64,000 bases of DNA from Holophagales bacterium (GCA_016716705.1 JADJVF010000008.1:22501-86500); one strand, 5' to 3'. Shown: positions 33,527 through 42,927, counted from the first letter of the stretch. Notes: a model not told the origin generated them from the letters alone. Program-made: numbers and translations.

Positions 33527-35118
33527 GCGGCGACGGTCCCGCCTGGGAACGCCTCGAAAGGTGGGCCTGGGGAGGGCTTCTCCTCCTATCCCTCGCCCTG
33601 CGCCTCTGGGACCTCGGCTCGAGGGCGTACCACCACGACGAGTCGATTCACGGGCAATTCACCTACGACCTGGCAACGCAGGGGAACTACAAGTACGACC
33701 CGATCTACCACGGCCCGGTGCAGTACTACATGGTCGCCACGGCCTTCCGCCTCCTTGGCGACTCGGACTTCACCGCGCGCCTCCCCGCGGCGCTCGGAGG
33801 CGTCGGCCTCGTGGCGATGGCGATGCTCCTGCGGGCCCGGTTCGGGCGCGGCGCCGCCTTCGCGTCGGGCGTCCTCCTGGCGGTCTCGCCGAACTTCCTC
33901 TACTTCACGCGGTTCTGCCGGGAGGACGTCTGGAGCCTCCTCGGGACCTTCGGGCTCTTCCTCTGGCTCGATCGCTGGTGGAGGACCCGGCGGGTCGCCG
34001 ACCTCGGGCTGGCGGCGGTCTGGGGAGCCGTGGCGTTCGCGTCGAAGGAGAACTTCTACGTCCTCGGGGCGCTGATGGCGCCGTCGGTCCTGGCGGCGGT
34101 CTGGGAGCCGGGGAAGGGCTTCCCGGCCTTCGCGAAGATCCGTTCGCTCCTCGACGTCCTGGAGCGTCACGGCGCGGCGATCCTCGGCGCGATCTTCCTC
34201 TTCTTCACCCTCTCCGAAGTGGCCTACACGTTCTTTCTCGTCCACGCCGACTCGGGGAACCCCGCCGTCATCGCCATCTCGTACTGGTGGGGCCAGCACA
34301 AGGTCGAACGGGTTGGCGGACCGAAGACCTACTACCTTCCACGAATCCTCCAGTACGAGTTCGCGATCGTCCTTCCCGCGCTCGTCTGGATCGGAATGAA
34401 GTGGCGGCGCTTCTCTCCCGCGGAGCGGTTCGTGGCGGCGCTCGCGCTCTCCTCGGTCCTCATGTACGCGTACCTCGGGGAGAAGACGCCCTGGCTCATC
34501 GTCCACCAGATCCTTCCGTTCGTCCCGCTCGCCGGCGCCGCGTGGGCAGCGCTCTGCGCATCGCGCGTCCGTGCGGCCTCCATCGCCGTTCCCGTGGGTG
34601 TGGCGACCGTCGTGACGACGCTGTCGCTCTCTTTCTGGAATCCGCTGCTCTCGCCCTTCTACCCGCGGGCCGAGTCGGTCGTCTTCACCCAGACGGCCCC
34701 CGAGCTGATGCCGGTCGTCGCCGACGTCGTCAAGTTCGCCGCCACGGGGGCGGATCCCGCGGCGGCGGTCTTCGGAGAGGCCACGTGGCCTCTCTCGTGG
34801 TACTTCCGCAGGCTGCCGATCTACTGGGCCATCCCGAACGCGGGAAGCCGGCCGCCGTACGTCATCGTCGACGACACGAAGGCCGACGAGGCCCAGAAGA
34901 TCCTGGGCGGGGACTACGTGGCCCGCCAGATCCCCCTTCGCGCCTGGTGGGTTCCCGAGGTCTCCCTCTCGCCGCTCCGCCCGACGCCGCGGGAGCTTCT
35001 CACCTACCTGTTCACGCGCCGGCCCTGGAGTAACGACGGCTCGTCGACGAATCCGGTCGGCTCGCAGAACGTCGTCGTCCTGACGCGGCCCGACATCGCG
35101 AGGAGCCCGGCAAGATGA
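33523..35118 (+). CDS. Agl23-like (TIGR03663) polytopic membrane protein
   Basis: A 531-residue membrane protein. The N-terminal loop YHHDESIHGQFTYDLATQG and YKYDPIYHGPVQYY are the hallmark of the TIGR03663 family (named flippase-activity-associated Agl23). FTRFCREDVWSLLG, FASKENFYVLG and YLGEKTPWLIVHQILPF are further conserved segments. The DE pair in the first loop is in the position of GT-C catalytic acids. This family usually occurs in genomes with DUF2298 proteins, often nearby, as here. GTG start overlaps the DUF2298 stop; the end overlaps the GT2 start (ATGA), so the three genes form a coupled unit. Confidence 0.83.
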   Translation: MSGDGPAWERLERWAWGGLLLLSLALRLWDLGSRAYHHDESIHGQFTYDLATQGNYKYDPIYHGPVQYYMVATAFRLLGDSDFTARLPAALGGVGLVAMAMLLRARFGRGAAFASGVLLAVSPNFLYFTRFCREDVWSLLGTFGLFLWLDRWWRTRRVADLGLAAVWGAVAFASKENFYVLGALMAPSVLAAVWEPGKGFPAFAKIRSLLDVLERHGAAILGAIFLFFTLSEVAYTFFLVHADSGNPAVIAISYWWGQHKVERVGGPKTYYLPRILQYEFAIVLPALVWIGMKWRRFSPAERFVAALALSSVLMYAYLGEKTPWLIVHQILPFVPLAGAAWAALCASRVRAASIAVPVGVATVVTTLSLSFWNPLLSPFYPRAESVVFTQTAPELMPVVADVVKFAATGADPAAAVFGEATWPLSWYFRRLPIYWAIPNAGSRPPYVIVDDTKADEAQKILGGDYVARQIPLRAWWVPEVSLSPLRPTPRELLTYLFTRRPWSNDGSSTNPVGSQNVVVLTRPDIARSPAR

Positions 35119-36071
35119 GCGTGCCCGAGATCTCCGTCGTCCTGCCCTGCTTCAACGAGCTCCCGAACCTGCCGGAGCTCCGCCGCCGGCTCGTCTCGGT
35201 CCTCGAGGCGACGGGGCGGACCTTCGAGATTCTGTTCGTCGACGACGGGAGCCGAGACGGCTCGTTCGAGGCGATGGCGGAGTTCGCCGCCCGGGACCCG
35301 CGCCTCCGGGCCCTGCGCCTCTCGCGGAACTTCGGCCACCAGATGGCGCTCACGGCCGGCGTCGACAGGGCCCGCGGACGGCTCGTGGCGGTGATGGACG
35401 CCGACCTGCAGGACCCGCCCGAGCTCCTCGCCGAGATGCTCGCGAAGTCCGACGAGGGGTACGAGGTCGTCTACGCCCAGCGGACGGCGCGGGAAGGGGA
35501 GAGCGCCTTCAAGAGGGCGACGGCGCACCTCTTCTACCGCCTCATGCGCCGCTGGACGAACGTCGACATCCCGGTCGACACGGGCGACTTCCGCCTCCTC
35601 GGGCCGCGCGCCGTCGCCGCCTTCCGTTCCCTGCGCGAGCGGCACCGCTTCATCCGGGGGATGACCGCCTGGGTCGGGTTCCGGCAGGGAGCGGTGACAT
35701 ACGTCCGTCCGGCGCGGCTCCACGGCGAGACGAAGTACCCCCTCCGCAAGATGGTCCGTTTCGCCCTCGACGCCCTCACGTCGTTCAGCCACGTCCCGCT
35801 CCAGCTCGGCACCTGGCTCGGTTTCGCCGTCTCGTCGTTCGCGTTCCTCTACATCGCCATCGTCGTCGTCCTGAAGGTCCTCGGGATCAACGAACGGGGC
35901 TGGACGACGCTGATGGGGTGGATCCTTCTCCTCGGCGGGGTCCAGCTGATGCTCATCGGCGTCCTGGGGGAGTACCTCGGGAGGATCTACGACGAGGTGA
36001 AGGGGCGACCCCTTTACCTCGTCTCGGACGAGGTGGGAGGCGATCCGGACGTCGCCGGGGAGCCCCGCTGA
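35115..36071 (+). CDS. GT2 polyprenyl-phosphate glycosyltransferase (DPM1/GtrB-like)
   Basis: A 318-residue enzyme. The GT-A domain has ISVVLPCFNELPNLPEL, LFVDDGSRDGSFE and the metal-binding VMDADLQDPPELL, then RTAREGESAFKRATAHLFYR and DTGDFRLLGPRAV. Two C-terminal membrane helices (about 235-260 and 275-300) and GEYLGRIYDEVKGRPLYLV are as in GtrB, which loads glucose or another hexose onto undecaprenyl phosphate. It would supply the lipid-linked donor for the coupled GT-C type proteins upstream. Confidence 0.9.
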   Translation: MSVPEISVVLPCFNELPNLPELRRRLVSVLEATGRTFEILFVDDGSRDGSFEAMAEFAARDPRLRALRLSRNFGHQMALTAGVDRARGRLVAVMDADLQDPPELLAEMLAKSDEGYEVVYAQRTAREGESAFKRATAHLFYRLMRRWTNVDIPVDTGDFRLLGPRAVAAFRSLRERHRFIRGMTAWVGFRQGAVTYVRPARLHGETKYPLRKMVRFALDALTSFSHVPLQLGTWLGFAVSSFAFLYIAIVVVLKVLGINERGWTTLMGWILLLGGVQLMLIGVLGEYLGRIYDEVKGRPLYLVSDEVGGDPDVAGEPR

Positions 36072-36122
36072 TCGGTGCGGCTCCCCGTGCCGGTGCTATG
36101 CTTTCCCGACCGGAGGTATCCC

Positions 36123-37040
36123 ATGCGCCGCGCTTTTTCGCTGCTCGTGCTCGGGCTCCTCAGCCTCACAGCTGGGCCGCTCGCGGCCGACAAGGTCTTC
36201 CTCAGGGACGGCCGGACCCTCGAAACGAAGAAGCCGCCGGAGATCCGCGGGAGGCAGGCGGTCCTCGTGCTCACCGACGGGAAGCTCGTGTCGATCCCGG
36301 CCTCAGAGATCGACACCGCGAAGACGGCCGCCGCTGCCGCGAAGGCGGCGGAGGCGGGAAAGCTCCCGGCTCCAACTCCCATCGTCGCGAGGGCCCCGAG
36401 CCTCGTCGACGCCGCCAATGCCACGCGCGACGGGAAGAAGGCCTCGGTCGTCCTGACGGACCAGGACGTCGCGGCGGGCCAGCTCGACGCGGGAGGCGAA
36501 AAGAAGCCGGCCGGTGACGGACGCATCGTCGTCAGCAACGTGTCGGCGAAGAAGGCCGCATCCGGGACGACCGTGACGGGCTCGGTCCAGAACGTCGGCG
36601 AAGGCACCGTCGAGGGCGTCGGGGTCACGATCGAGCTGGTGGGAGAAGGCGGGAAGACCGTGGCGAGCGCGTTCGGGGAGCTCTCCGCGGACGTGCTGGC
36701 TCCCGGCGAGAAGGCCACCTTCACCTCGCAGCTGGCGACCGAGGCCACAGCGCAGAACGTGAGGGTCATGCCGCGCTGGCGGGCCAGGGAGAACGAGGGA
36801 GACAAGACCGATCCGGCGTCGCCCGCCGGCAAGGCCGCAGCGGCAAGGGAAGCGACCCCTCCCGCTGGACCGGCTCCCGTCCCCTCGCCGGCCCCGGCCG
36901 CCACGCGGGCTCCTGCCCCGCGGTCGCCCGACATGCCGGCGCCGCCGGCGAGCGCCCCGGTCGGCGCACCGTCGAAGCCGGGCGGAGGGTACGTGCCCCA
37001 GCCCTCCTCCAGCCAGCCGAAGCCGCCGGCCGGCGGCTGA
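36123..37040 (+). CDS. Secreted protein with FxLYD-like domain and Pro/Ala-rich tail
   Basis: A 305-residue protein of unknown role. A cleavable signal peptide (MRRAFSLLVLGLLSLTAG to about residue 22) is followed by a short region with VFLRDGRTLETKKPP. Residues about 135-220 form a beta-rich domain (RIVVSNVSAKKAASGTTVTG, GTVEGVGVTIELVGEGGKTV, LAPGEKATFTSQL) resembling FxLYD or CARDB-type domains. The last 80 residues are Pro/Ala-rich and probably disordered. A strong ribosome site GGAGG at about 36112 supports ATG 36123. It precedes the NtrC-type regulator by 22 bases on the same strand. Confidence 0.7.
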   Translation: MRRAFSLLVLGLLSLTAGPLAADKVFLRDGRTLETKKPPEIRGRQAVLVLTDGKLVSIPASEIDTAKTAAAAAKAAEAGKLPAPTPIVARAPSLVDAANATRDGKKASVVLTDQDVAAGQLDAGGEKKPAGDGRIVVSNVSAKKAASGTTVTGSVQNVGEGTVEGVGVTIELVGEGGKTVASAFGELSADVLAPGEKATFTSQLATEATAQNVRVMPRWRARENEGDKTDPASPAGKAAAAREATPPAGPAPVPSPAPAATRAPAPRSPDMPAPPASAPVGAPSKPGGGYVPQPSSSQPKPPAGG

Positions 37041-37062
37041 GCCGGGGCCGCCCCGGGCCGGG

Positions 37063-38424
37063 ATGGCCGCCGAAATACTCCTCGTAGAGGACCGGGAATC
37101 GCTCCGGTCGATGCTGGCCGAGACGCTGGCCCGCGAGGGATACGGCGTCGAGGCGGTCGCAACCGGTGACGAGGCGGTCCGCCGGCTTTCGGAGGGGCGG
37201 CGCTACGCCCTCGTCCTCACCGACCTGAAGCTGCCCGGGGCCGACGGCCTCGCCGTCCTCGACGCCGCCCTCGCGAGCGATGCGGCCCTGCCGGTCATCC
37301 TGCTGACGGGCTACGGAACCGTCGAGACCGCCGTAGTCGCGATGAAGAAGGGGGCGGCCGACTTCCTCGGCAAGCCGGTCGACGTCGACCTCCTCCTCCT
37401 CCTCGTGCGCCGGCACGTCGACGCGCGCCGCAGTGCCGTGGCCCGGACTCTCCTCGCCGAGGAGGCCGGGCTCGCCGGGATGCCTCGCATCGTCGGTCAC
37501 GCTCCGGCGCTGGCCGACGCTCTCGACCGGCTCCGGCGAGCCGCCGCGAGCGACGTGACGGTCCTCCTGACCGGCGAATCGGGAACGGGGAAAGAGCTCT
37601 TCGCACGGGCCGTTCACGCCCTGTCTCCCCGCCGGGGGGGGCCCTTCGTCGCCGTGAACGTCGCGGCCCTCCCGGAAGGGCTCGTCGAGAACGAGCTCTT
37701 CGGCCACGAGCGCGGCGCCTACACGGGCGCCTCCGAGCGGCGCGCCGGCCGCTTCGAGCTGGCCGACGGCGGGACGCTCTTCCTCGACGAGATCGGCGAG
37801 CTGCCTCTCGGGGCGCAGACGAAGCTCCTGCGCGTCGTCGAGGAAAGGACGTTTCTGCGCGTCGGCGGAACGGTGCCGCTCACGGTGGACGTCCGCCTGG
37901 TGGCCGCCACGAACTGCGACCTCGGCGCCCGGGTGAAGGCGGGGGCCTTCCGCGAGGACCTCTACTACCGGCTCGACGTCTTCCCGGTCCGGCTCCCGCC
38001 GTTGCGCGCCCGGAAGGAGGACGTCCCCGAGCTGGCGAGGGAGTTCGCGAGGATCTGCGGCGAGAGCGCACGCGGCCGCGCCTTCGAGCTCAGCCCGGCG
38101 GCGGCCGAGAAGCTCGTGGCGTGGGACTGGCCGGGAAACGTGAGAGAGCTGAAGAACGTGATCGAGCGGGCCGTGCTCCTCTCGGCCGGTCCGCAGATCC
38201 GGCCGGCGGACATCGTCCTCGGCGCGCCGGGAGAGGAGGCGGTGGGGACGCCCTCGCTGGCCGGGACCCTCGAGGAGACGGTCGAGAGGTGGAAGCAGGC
38301 CGGGGAGTCCGCGCGGATCCGCCGGGCGCTCGAGGAAGCCGCGGGAGATCGGACCCTCGCAGCCGAGGCCCTCGGTATCCCTCTCAAGAGGCTCGTACAG
38401 AGGATTCGCGAGCTGAAGATGTGA
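37063..38424 (+). CDS. NtrC-family sigma-54-dependent response regulator
   Basis: A 453-residue regulator. The receiver domain has acidic pair EILLVED, phospho-acceptor Asp54 in VLTDLKLPG and Lys in FLGKPVD. The AAA+ domain has Walker A GESGTGKE (about 170), the sigma-54 contact loop GAYTGA (about 217), TLFLDEIGELP and FREDLYYRLDVFP. The Fis-type helix-turn-helix is at the C-terminus (TLAAEALGIPLKRLVQRIREL). It activates sigma-54 promoters when phosphorylated. No kinase is adjacent; the sensor kinase at 4770 is the only one in the window. Sigma-54 promoter sites were not found with confidence. Confidence 0.93.
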   Translation: MAAEILLVEDRESLRSMLAETLAREGYGVEAVATGDEAVRRLSEGRRYALVLTDLKLPGADGLAVLDAALASDAALPVILLTGYGTVETAVVAMKKGAADFLGKPVDVDLLLLLVRRHVDARRSAVARTLLAEEAGLAGMPRIVGHAPALADALDRLRRAAASDVTVLLTGESGTGKELFARAVHALSPRRGGPFVAVNVAALPEGLVENELFGHERGAYTGASERRAGRFELADGGTLFLDEIGELPLGAQTKLLRVVEERTFLRVGGTVPLTVDVRLVAATNCDLGARVKAGAFREDLYYRLDVFPVRLPPLRARKEDVPELAREFARICGESARGRAFELSPAAAEKLVAWDWPGNVRELKNVIERAVLLSAGPQIRPADIVLGAPGEEAVGTPSLAGTLEETVERWKQAGESARIRRALEEAAGDRTLAAEALGIPLKRLVQRIRELKM

Positions 38425-38430
38425 CGGTCG

Positions 38431-39811
38431 TCAGGGACGCGGAACGGCGTCCCCGAGCGCGGACAGGATCTCGTCGTCCTCCTCCGGAGTGACCGAGCGG
38501 AGGTCGACGACGAGCCTTCCCTCCGAGATGCGGACGACGACGGGGAGCTCTCGCGAACGGAGCCGGGCCGCGGCCTCGGTCTCGCCGAGCGACGGGTGGC
38601 GGAGGCGAACTCCGAACGAGGGAAGCGTCGATTCCGTCCCCGTCCCGCCTCCGGCGACGGCGACGAGAGGGGCCGCCTCGGCCTCCCAGCCGAGCGCGGC
38701 CGCCGAAGCCGCGATCCGGCGCGCACGTTCCTCGAGGAGGGACACGGGCGTCTGCGAGCATCGCGTGAAAGGGGATCTCGGCGGCCCTTCCCGACAGGTG
38801 CAGGTCGAGCGTGGCGGCGAGCGCGGCGAGGACGAGCTTGTCGGGGCGAAGGGCGCGCGCGAGCGGGTTCTTCGCGCAGGCGCCGACGAGCGCGGCGGCG
38901 CCGAGGAGGATCCCCGCCTGCGGCCCGCCGAGCGTCTTGTCCCCCGAGAAGCAGACGAGGTCGGCGCCCTCGGCGAGCGCCTCGGCGGGGACCGGCTCGT
39001 CGCAGAGGCCCGGCTGGACGAACCGCGTCGGAGAGCCCGCGCCGGCGTCGAAGAGGAGCGGGATTCGCGCCTCCCGGCAGAGCGATGCGAGCTCGCCGAG
39101 GGAGACCTCCTCCGTGAACCCGACGATCCGGTAGTTCGACGGCCTCACCTTCAGGATCGCCGCGGCCCCGGCGCGGACGGCCTCTGCGTAGTCCTCGGGC
39201 GTCGTCTTGTTCGTCGTCCCGACCTCCAGGAGCGAGGCGCCGCTCCTGGCGAGGATCGACGGGACGCGGAAGTCGCCCCCGATCGCGACGAGCTCGCCCC
39301 TCGAGACGGCGACGGGGCGGCCGTTGGCGACGGTGTCGAGGGCGAGGAGGAGCGCGGCGGCGGTGTTCGTGACGGCCAGGGCGTCGAGGTCCGCGCGGCC
39401 CGGGGCGAAGAGCTCGAGGAGGAGGGGCCTCACGTGCTCGCCCCGCTTCCCGCGCGATCCCGTCGCCAGGTCGAGCTCGAGAGTGGAGTAGCCGCACGCG
39501 CGGAGAACGGCTTCCCGCGCGGCGACGGCGAGCGGTGCCCGTCCGAGATTCGTGTGGAGAAGGACCCCCGTGGCGTTTACGACGGGCCTCGGGCCGGCGG
39601 CTGGGCGGAACGCGAGGGTGGCTTTCGCCGCGTCGAGGATCGCGCCTGCGGCGTCGGCGCCGGCGCGGAGGACACCCCGCCGGACCCGGTCGGCCGCCTC
39701 GCGAAGGGCCTCCCGCGTCCGAAGGCGCCCATGGCCGGCGGCGAGCGCCAGCCCTCTCTCGTCCGAGAGGAGCTTCTCGATCGAAGGAGGGATCTCCGCG
39801 GGGGTTGCCAA
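38431..39811 (-). CDS. selA: L-seryl-tRNA(Sec) selenium transferase SelA (one frameshift)
   Basis: About 460 residues after repair. Conserved parts include PVVNATGVLLHTNLGRAPL, YSTLELDLATGSRGKRGEHV, VTNTAAALLLALD, EVGTTNKTTPEDY, the PLP-lysine motif CFSGDKTLGGPQAGILLG and FHAMLA. Near 38756 one extra base shifts the frame; correcting it gives MLATPVSLLEERARR and a C-terminal domain ending at 38431 (GGGTGTESTLPSFGVRL). SelA converts Ser-tRNA(Sec) to Sec-tRNA(Sec), so the organism probably uses selenocysteine; selB, selC and selD are not in the window. It converges on the NtrC gene (6 bases apart). Confidence 0.9.
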
Positions 39812-39834
39812 GACCCGTAGAATCTAACGCAACG

Positions 39835-40554
39835 ATGGCTGTCTCGTTCGACCGGGAGCTGAACGACCTGGACCGGGGGATCACGGCCCTGAGGATCGAG
39901 TACGAGCGCTTCTTCGGCGGCGACGTGCGGCGCCCGCCCGTGCCGGGACGGCGGAATCTCGAGGAAACCCTGCGCCGGCTCGGGAATTCCGAGATGGAGA
40001 AAGCCGCAGAACGCTTCCGGCTCCAGACGCTGCAGAGCCGCTACAGCGCGTTCGCCGAGCTGTGGGACAAGCGCATGCAGGCCCGGGAGGAGGGGAGGAC
40101 GGGGCCGATCCGCCGCCTCGCCCCCCTCGCGTCCGTCGCCGCCTCGGCCTCTGCTCCCGGCGCCGCTACGGCCGGGAAGGGAGCAGGGAAGAAGACCCAG
40201 CCTTCCGCGGTTCCCGATGTCGCGGCCCTCCTGGCTGCGGCCGAGAGCGCCGTCGGCGTGGGCGCTTCCGCGACCGCCCAGCCCCCTCGCCCCGACGCCG
40301 CGGCCCCCTCCTCCGTAAAACCGGGGAAGCGGGTCGACTTCACGCCTCTTTTCCAGAGGTACGTCGCGGCCCGTCAGGCCCTGGGAGAGGACGTGTCGCG
40401 ATTGAGATACGAGAAGTTCGAGGAATCGGTGAGGCGGCAGGCGGACGAGATCCGCAAGAAGACCGGCTCGTCGCGCCTCGTCTTCGAGATCCAGACGACG
40501 GACGGACGGGTCCGCCTCGTCGGCCGTCCCGCAGCTCCCGGGCCGAAGGGGTGA
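39835..40554 (+). CDS. Protein of unknown function, coiled-coil ends with Ala/Pro linker
   Basis: A 239-residue cytoplasmic protein. The N-terminal part (LDRGITALRIEYERFFGGDV, EMEKAAERFRLQTLQSRYSA, LWDKRMQAREEG) is strongly helical. A Pro/Ala/Ser linker (about 100-165) leads to a C-terminal domain (VDFTPLFQRYVAARQALGED, LRYEKFEESVRRQADEIRK, LVFEIQTTDGRVRLVGRP) that resembles the MXAN_5187 C-terminal domain family from deltaproteobacteria and acidobacteria; this is from memory and uncertain. It starts 23 bases from the divergent selA start and its stop touches the next gene. Confidence 0.65.
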   Translation: MAVSFDRELNDLDRGITALRIEYERFFGGDVRRPPVPGRRNLEETLRRLGNSEMEKAAERFRLQTLQSRYSAFAELWDKRMQAREEGRTGPIRRLAPLASVAASASAPGAATAGKGAGKKTQPSAVPDVAALLAAAESAVGVGASATAQPPRPDAAAPSSVKPGKRVDFTPLFQRYVAARQALGEDVSRLRYEKFEESVRRQADEIRKKTGSSRLVFEIQTTDGRVRLVGRPAAPGPKG

Positions 40555-40556
40555 CG

Positions 40557-41573
40557 ATGCTCTTCCCGTTGCAGAAGGCGCTCCTGCCGGGCGCGCTCCT
40601 CGTGGCGTTTCTCGGCGCCTCTCCCGCGGCCGGCAAGGACGTCTACAAAGGGTCCCTCGACCCTTCGATCCCTCACCACGCCGCGATCCTCGACACCCTC
40701 TCGAAGCTCGAGAAGGACCCGGCGGACGGCGCCCTCTACAACGACCTCGGCTGCCTCGTGGCCTGGGACGGCTTCTGGCGCGACGCCCTCAGGAGCTTCG
40801 ACACGGCCACCGAGCTCGCGCCGAAGGACTCCCGGCCCTCGTTCAACGCCGGCCTCGTCAAGGCCCTTCGGGGAGAGTGGGGGGGCGCCCGTTCGCGCTT
40901 TCACAAGGCGGTGAAGACCGACCCGGGCAACTGGTCGGCCTGGTGGATGCTCGGTTTTGCGGAGGAGATGCTCGGCCACGAGAGAGCCGCCATCGACGCC
41001 TACTCCCGGTCGCTCCGTGTCGACACCTCCCTCTTCGACGCGAAGGTCAACCCGTTTGCGGTGGCGACACGCCTGCGTGCGCGGGTCCTCCTGGAGACGT
41101 ACGAACGGAGACGGGTCGACGCCGCCATTCCCTTCTCGAACCAGCTCTCGGATCCGTCCAGGGTTGCGTCGTTCTTTCAGCGCCAGAAGAAGGCCCCCAG
41201 GGGCGTCGTGGAGATCGAGGAGCCCCCGCGGACCGGACCCGTCGTGACGACCGTGCCTCCTCCCTCGGTCGACAGACCGCCGGTGAAGCTGCAGCCTCCT
41301 CCCGCCCCGTCGACCCGCCGCCGAAGGGGCTATTCCGGCAGTTCCGCGAGCGAGGGCGACGGGCCGGTCGAAGTCTCGCCCGCGCCGAGCCGCGAGGTGC
41401 CCCCGCAGACGGACTCCGCCGCTCCCCCCGTGTCACCGGGTCCCGGATTCGGAACCGGGAGCGGGGCCCCGGGGACGGGGGGTGGTCTGTCCACGCCTTC
41501 CCCCGGCGGGTCCATGCGCAGGTATCCGAATCCCGCCCCGGTCAGCCCCACACCTCCTCCGGGAGACGAATAG
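40557..41573 (+). CDS. Exported TPR protein with Pro-rich tail
   Basis: A 338-residue protein. A signal peptide (about residues 1-22, ending AAG) precedes two to three TPR units (ALYNDLGCLVAWDGFWRDAL, RPSFNAGLVKALRGEWGGAR, WSAWWMLGFAEEMLGHERAA). The C-terminal 150 residues are Pro/Ser/Gly-rich and disordered. ATG 40557 or GTG 40551 may be used; both lie at the stop of the preceding gene, so the two are coupled. The role is unknown; TPR units suggest protein binding in the periplasm. Confidence 0.75.
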   Translation: MLFPLQKALLPGALLVAFLGASPAAGKDVYKGSLDPSIPHHAAILDTLSKLEKDPADGALYNDLGCLVAWDGFWRDALRSFDTATELAPKDSRPSFNAGLVKALRGEWGGARSRFHKAVKTDPGNWSAWWMLGFAEEMLGHERAAIDAYSRSLRVDTSLFDAKVNPFAVATRLRARVLLETYERRRVDAAIPFSNQLSDPSRVASFFQRQKKAPRGVVEIEEPPRTGPVVTTVPPPSVDRPPVKLQPPPAPSTRRRRGYSGSSASEGDGPVEVSPAPSREVPPQTDSAAPPVSPGPGFGTGSGAPGTGGGLSTPSPGGSMRRYPNPAPVSPTPPPGDE

Positions 41574-41586
41574 CGGCGAGGGCCGT

Positions 41587-42927
41587 TCAGCCGGTCTTCC
41601 AACGCGGGACCAGGAGCGTCGGCGAGCCGGCGCTTCCGGTTCCGCCGAGAGCGAACTTCAGGTCGTCACCGATTCCGGCGATCCCGCGGAGGAAGTCGGA
41701 GAGCCGGCCCGAGACGGTCGCCTCCGACACCCTCTCGGTGGCCCGCCCCTTCTCCACGGCGTAGCCGGCGACGACCAGGCGGAACGTGTCCGCCGAGAGG
41801 TCCACCTCGGGTCTCTCGAGGAGGACCGCAGCGTAGAGGCCCCGGCCCACGCTGCCGAGGAGGTCGAGCGGCGAGACCCCGGGCAGGGGATCGACGAAGA
41901 AGTTCGTCACGCCGATCCGTGGCGGAGCGCTCCAGGTGATCCGGACGGCGCTTCCCGAGGGAGCGCGTGAGAGGCGGCCCGACGCGGCGATGTCGGTGAG
42001 GCGGCCGAACGGCAGCCCGCGCTCGACGAGGCGGGTCCGCCCCTGGAGCGTTCCCTCGCCGTCGCGGACACCCCGGACGAGCCCGCCCGGGGCGGTGGCG
42101 TCGTCCACGAGCGAGACCAGGGGCGAGGCGAAGGCGTCGCGTCCCTCGCGCGTCCGTGCGGCAAGGAGCGATTCCTCGTCGTCGCCGAAGAAGAGCGGAG
42201 CGAGCCGGCCGATGAGATGCGCGGCGACGAGGGGGTCGAGGAGGATGTCGGCCCTCGTCGGCTCGAACGGCCGGCCGTTGAGGGGCAGGAGGACCCGGTC
42301 GGCGGCGTGCCGGGCGAGGCGCGCCACCGGCAGCTCCTCGGGGCGCGAGGCGGCGCCGACGACGCGGGCCGAGAAGCGCCCGGCGGCGGAGCGGCCGACG
42401 ACCGTCGCGACGAGCGTCGCGAGGCGGCTTCCCCACGTCGCGTCGCGCCCTGCCGTCGTGGCGAGCCGCTCCGCCCGTTCTCCGAGCGACACCGATGCCT
42501 CGCGAACCGTGACGGCCCCGCGTCCGGATGCAGTGAGCGCCTGGCGGAAGCCGGTCAGCAGCGTCCGGGCGAGGTCGACGTCGGGCGGAGGAGGGTCCGA
42601 GAGCGGCCGCCGCTCGGCAATTTCTCCGGAGGCAGGTGTCCCCAGCCTGACCCCGCGCCGCGCGCGGGCCCTCGGGAGGCGCCGGCGGGCTTCGGCGGGG
42701 AGGGTGTCGGCCCGTTCGGGGCCGGCGGCGGCAAACGCGGAGCGTCCCGCCTTGAAGAGCCGGAGGGCGAGCCCCCGCTCGTGCGATTCGAGGAGCGTCG
42801 ACCCCTCCTCGTCTTCCGTCAGCTCGAGAAGGGCGCCGCGCCGCTCGTAGAGCTCGGCCCCCGCGCCGTCGCCCGCCGCGGCGTCGAGCACCCGCTCGAA
42901 GAGCCCGTCGCCCGCGCCGTGCGTCAT
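41587..42927 (-). CDS. tldE: TldE/PmbA-family metalloprotease subunit
   Basis: A 446-residue TldD/PmbA-family protein without the HExxxH motif, as expected for TldE. Typical regions are the N-terminal ELYERRGALLELTEDEEG, LLPLNGRPFEPTRADILLDP, SPLVSLVDDATAPGGLVRGV (the family's conserved Asp-rich segment) and TNFFVDPLPG. TldE binds TldD to make a cytoplasmic protease that trims peptides such as microcin B17 and CcdA. The ATG overlaps the TldD stop by 4 bases. The N-terminal helix pattern is less conserved than in E. coli. Confidence 0.87.
   Translation of the reverse strand: MTHGAGDGLFERVLDAAAGDGAGAELYERRGALLELTEDEEGSTLLESHERGLALRLFKAGRSAFAAAGPERADTLPAEARRRLPRARARRGVRLGTPASGEIAERRPLSDPPPPDVDLARTLLTGFRQALTASGRGAVTVREASVSLGERAERLATTAGRDATWGSRLATLVATVVGRSAAGRFSARVVGAASRPEELPVARLARHAADRVLLPLNGRPFEPTRADILLDPLVAAHLIGRLAPLFFGDDEESLLAARTREGRDAFASPLVSLVDDATAPGGLVRGVRDGEGTLQGRTRLVERGLPFGRLTDIAASGRLSRAPSGSAVRITWSAPPRIGVTNFFVDPLPGVSPLDLLGSVGRGLYAAVLLERPEVDLSADTFRLVVAGYAVEKGRATERVSEATVSGRLSDFLRGIAGIGDDLKFALGGTGSAGSPTLLVPRWKTG

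Noticed and set aside
33360..35033. A plus-strand open frame overlapping the Agl23-like gene in another frame
   Set aside because: It is Arg/Pro-rich shadow sequence; the Agl23-like frame has the conserved motifs.
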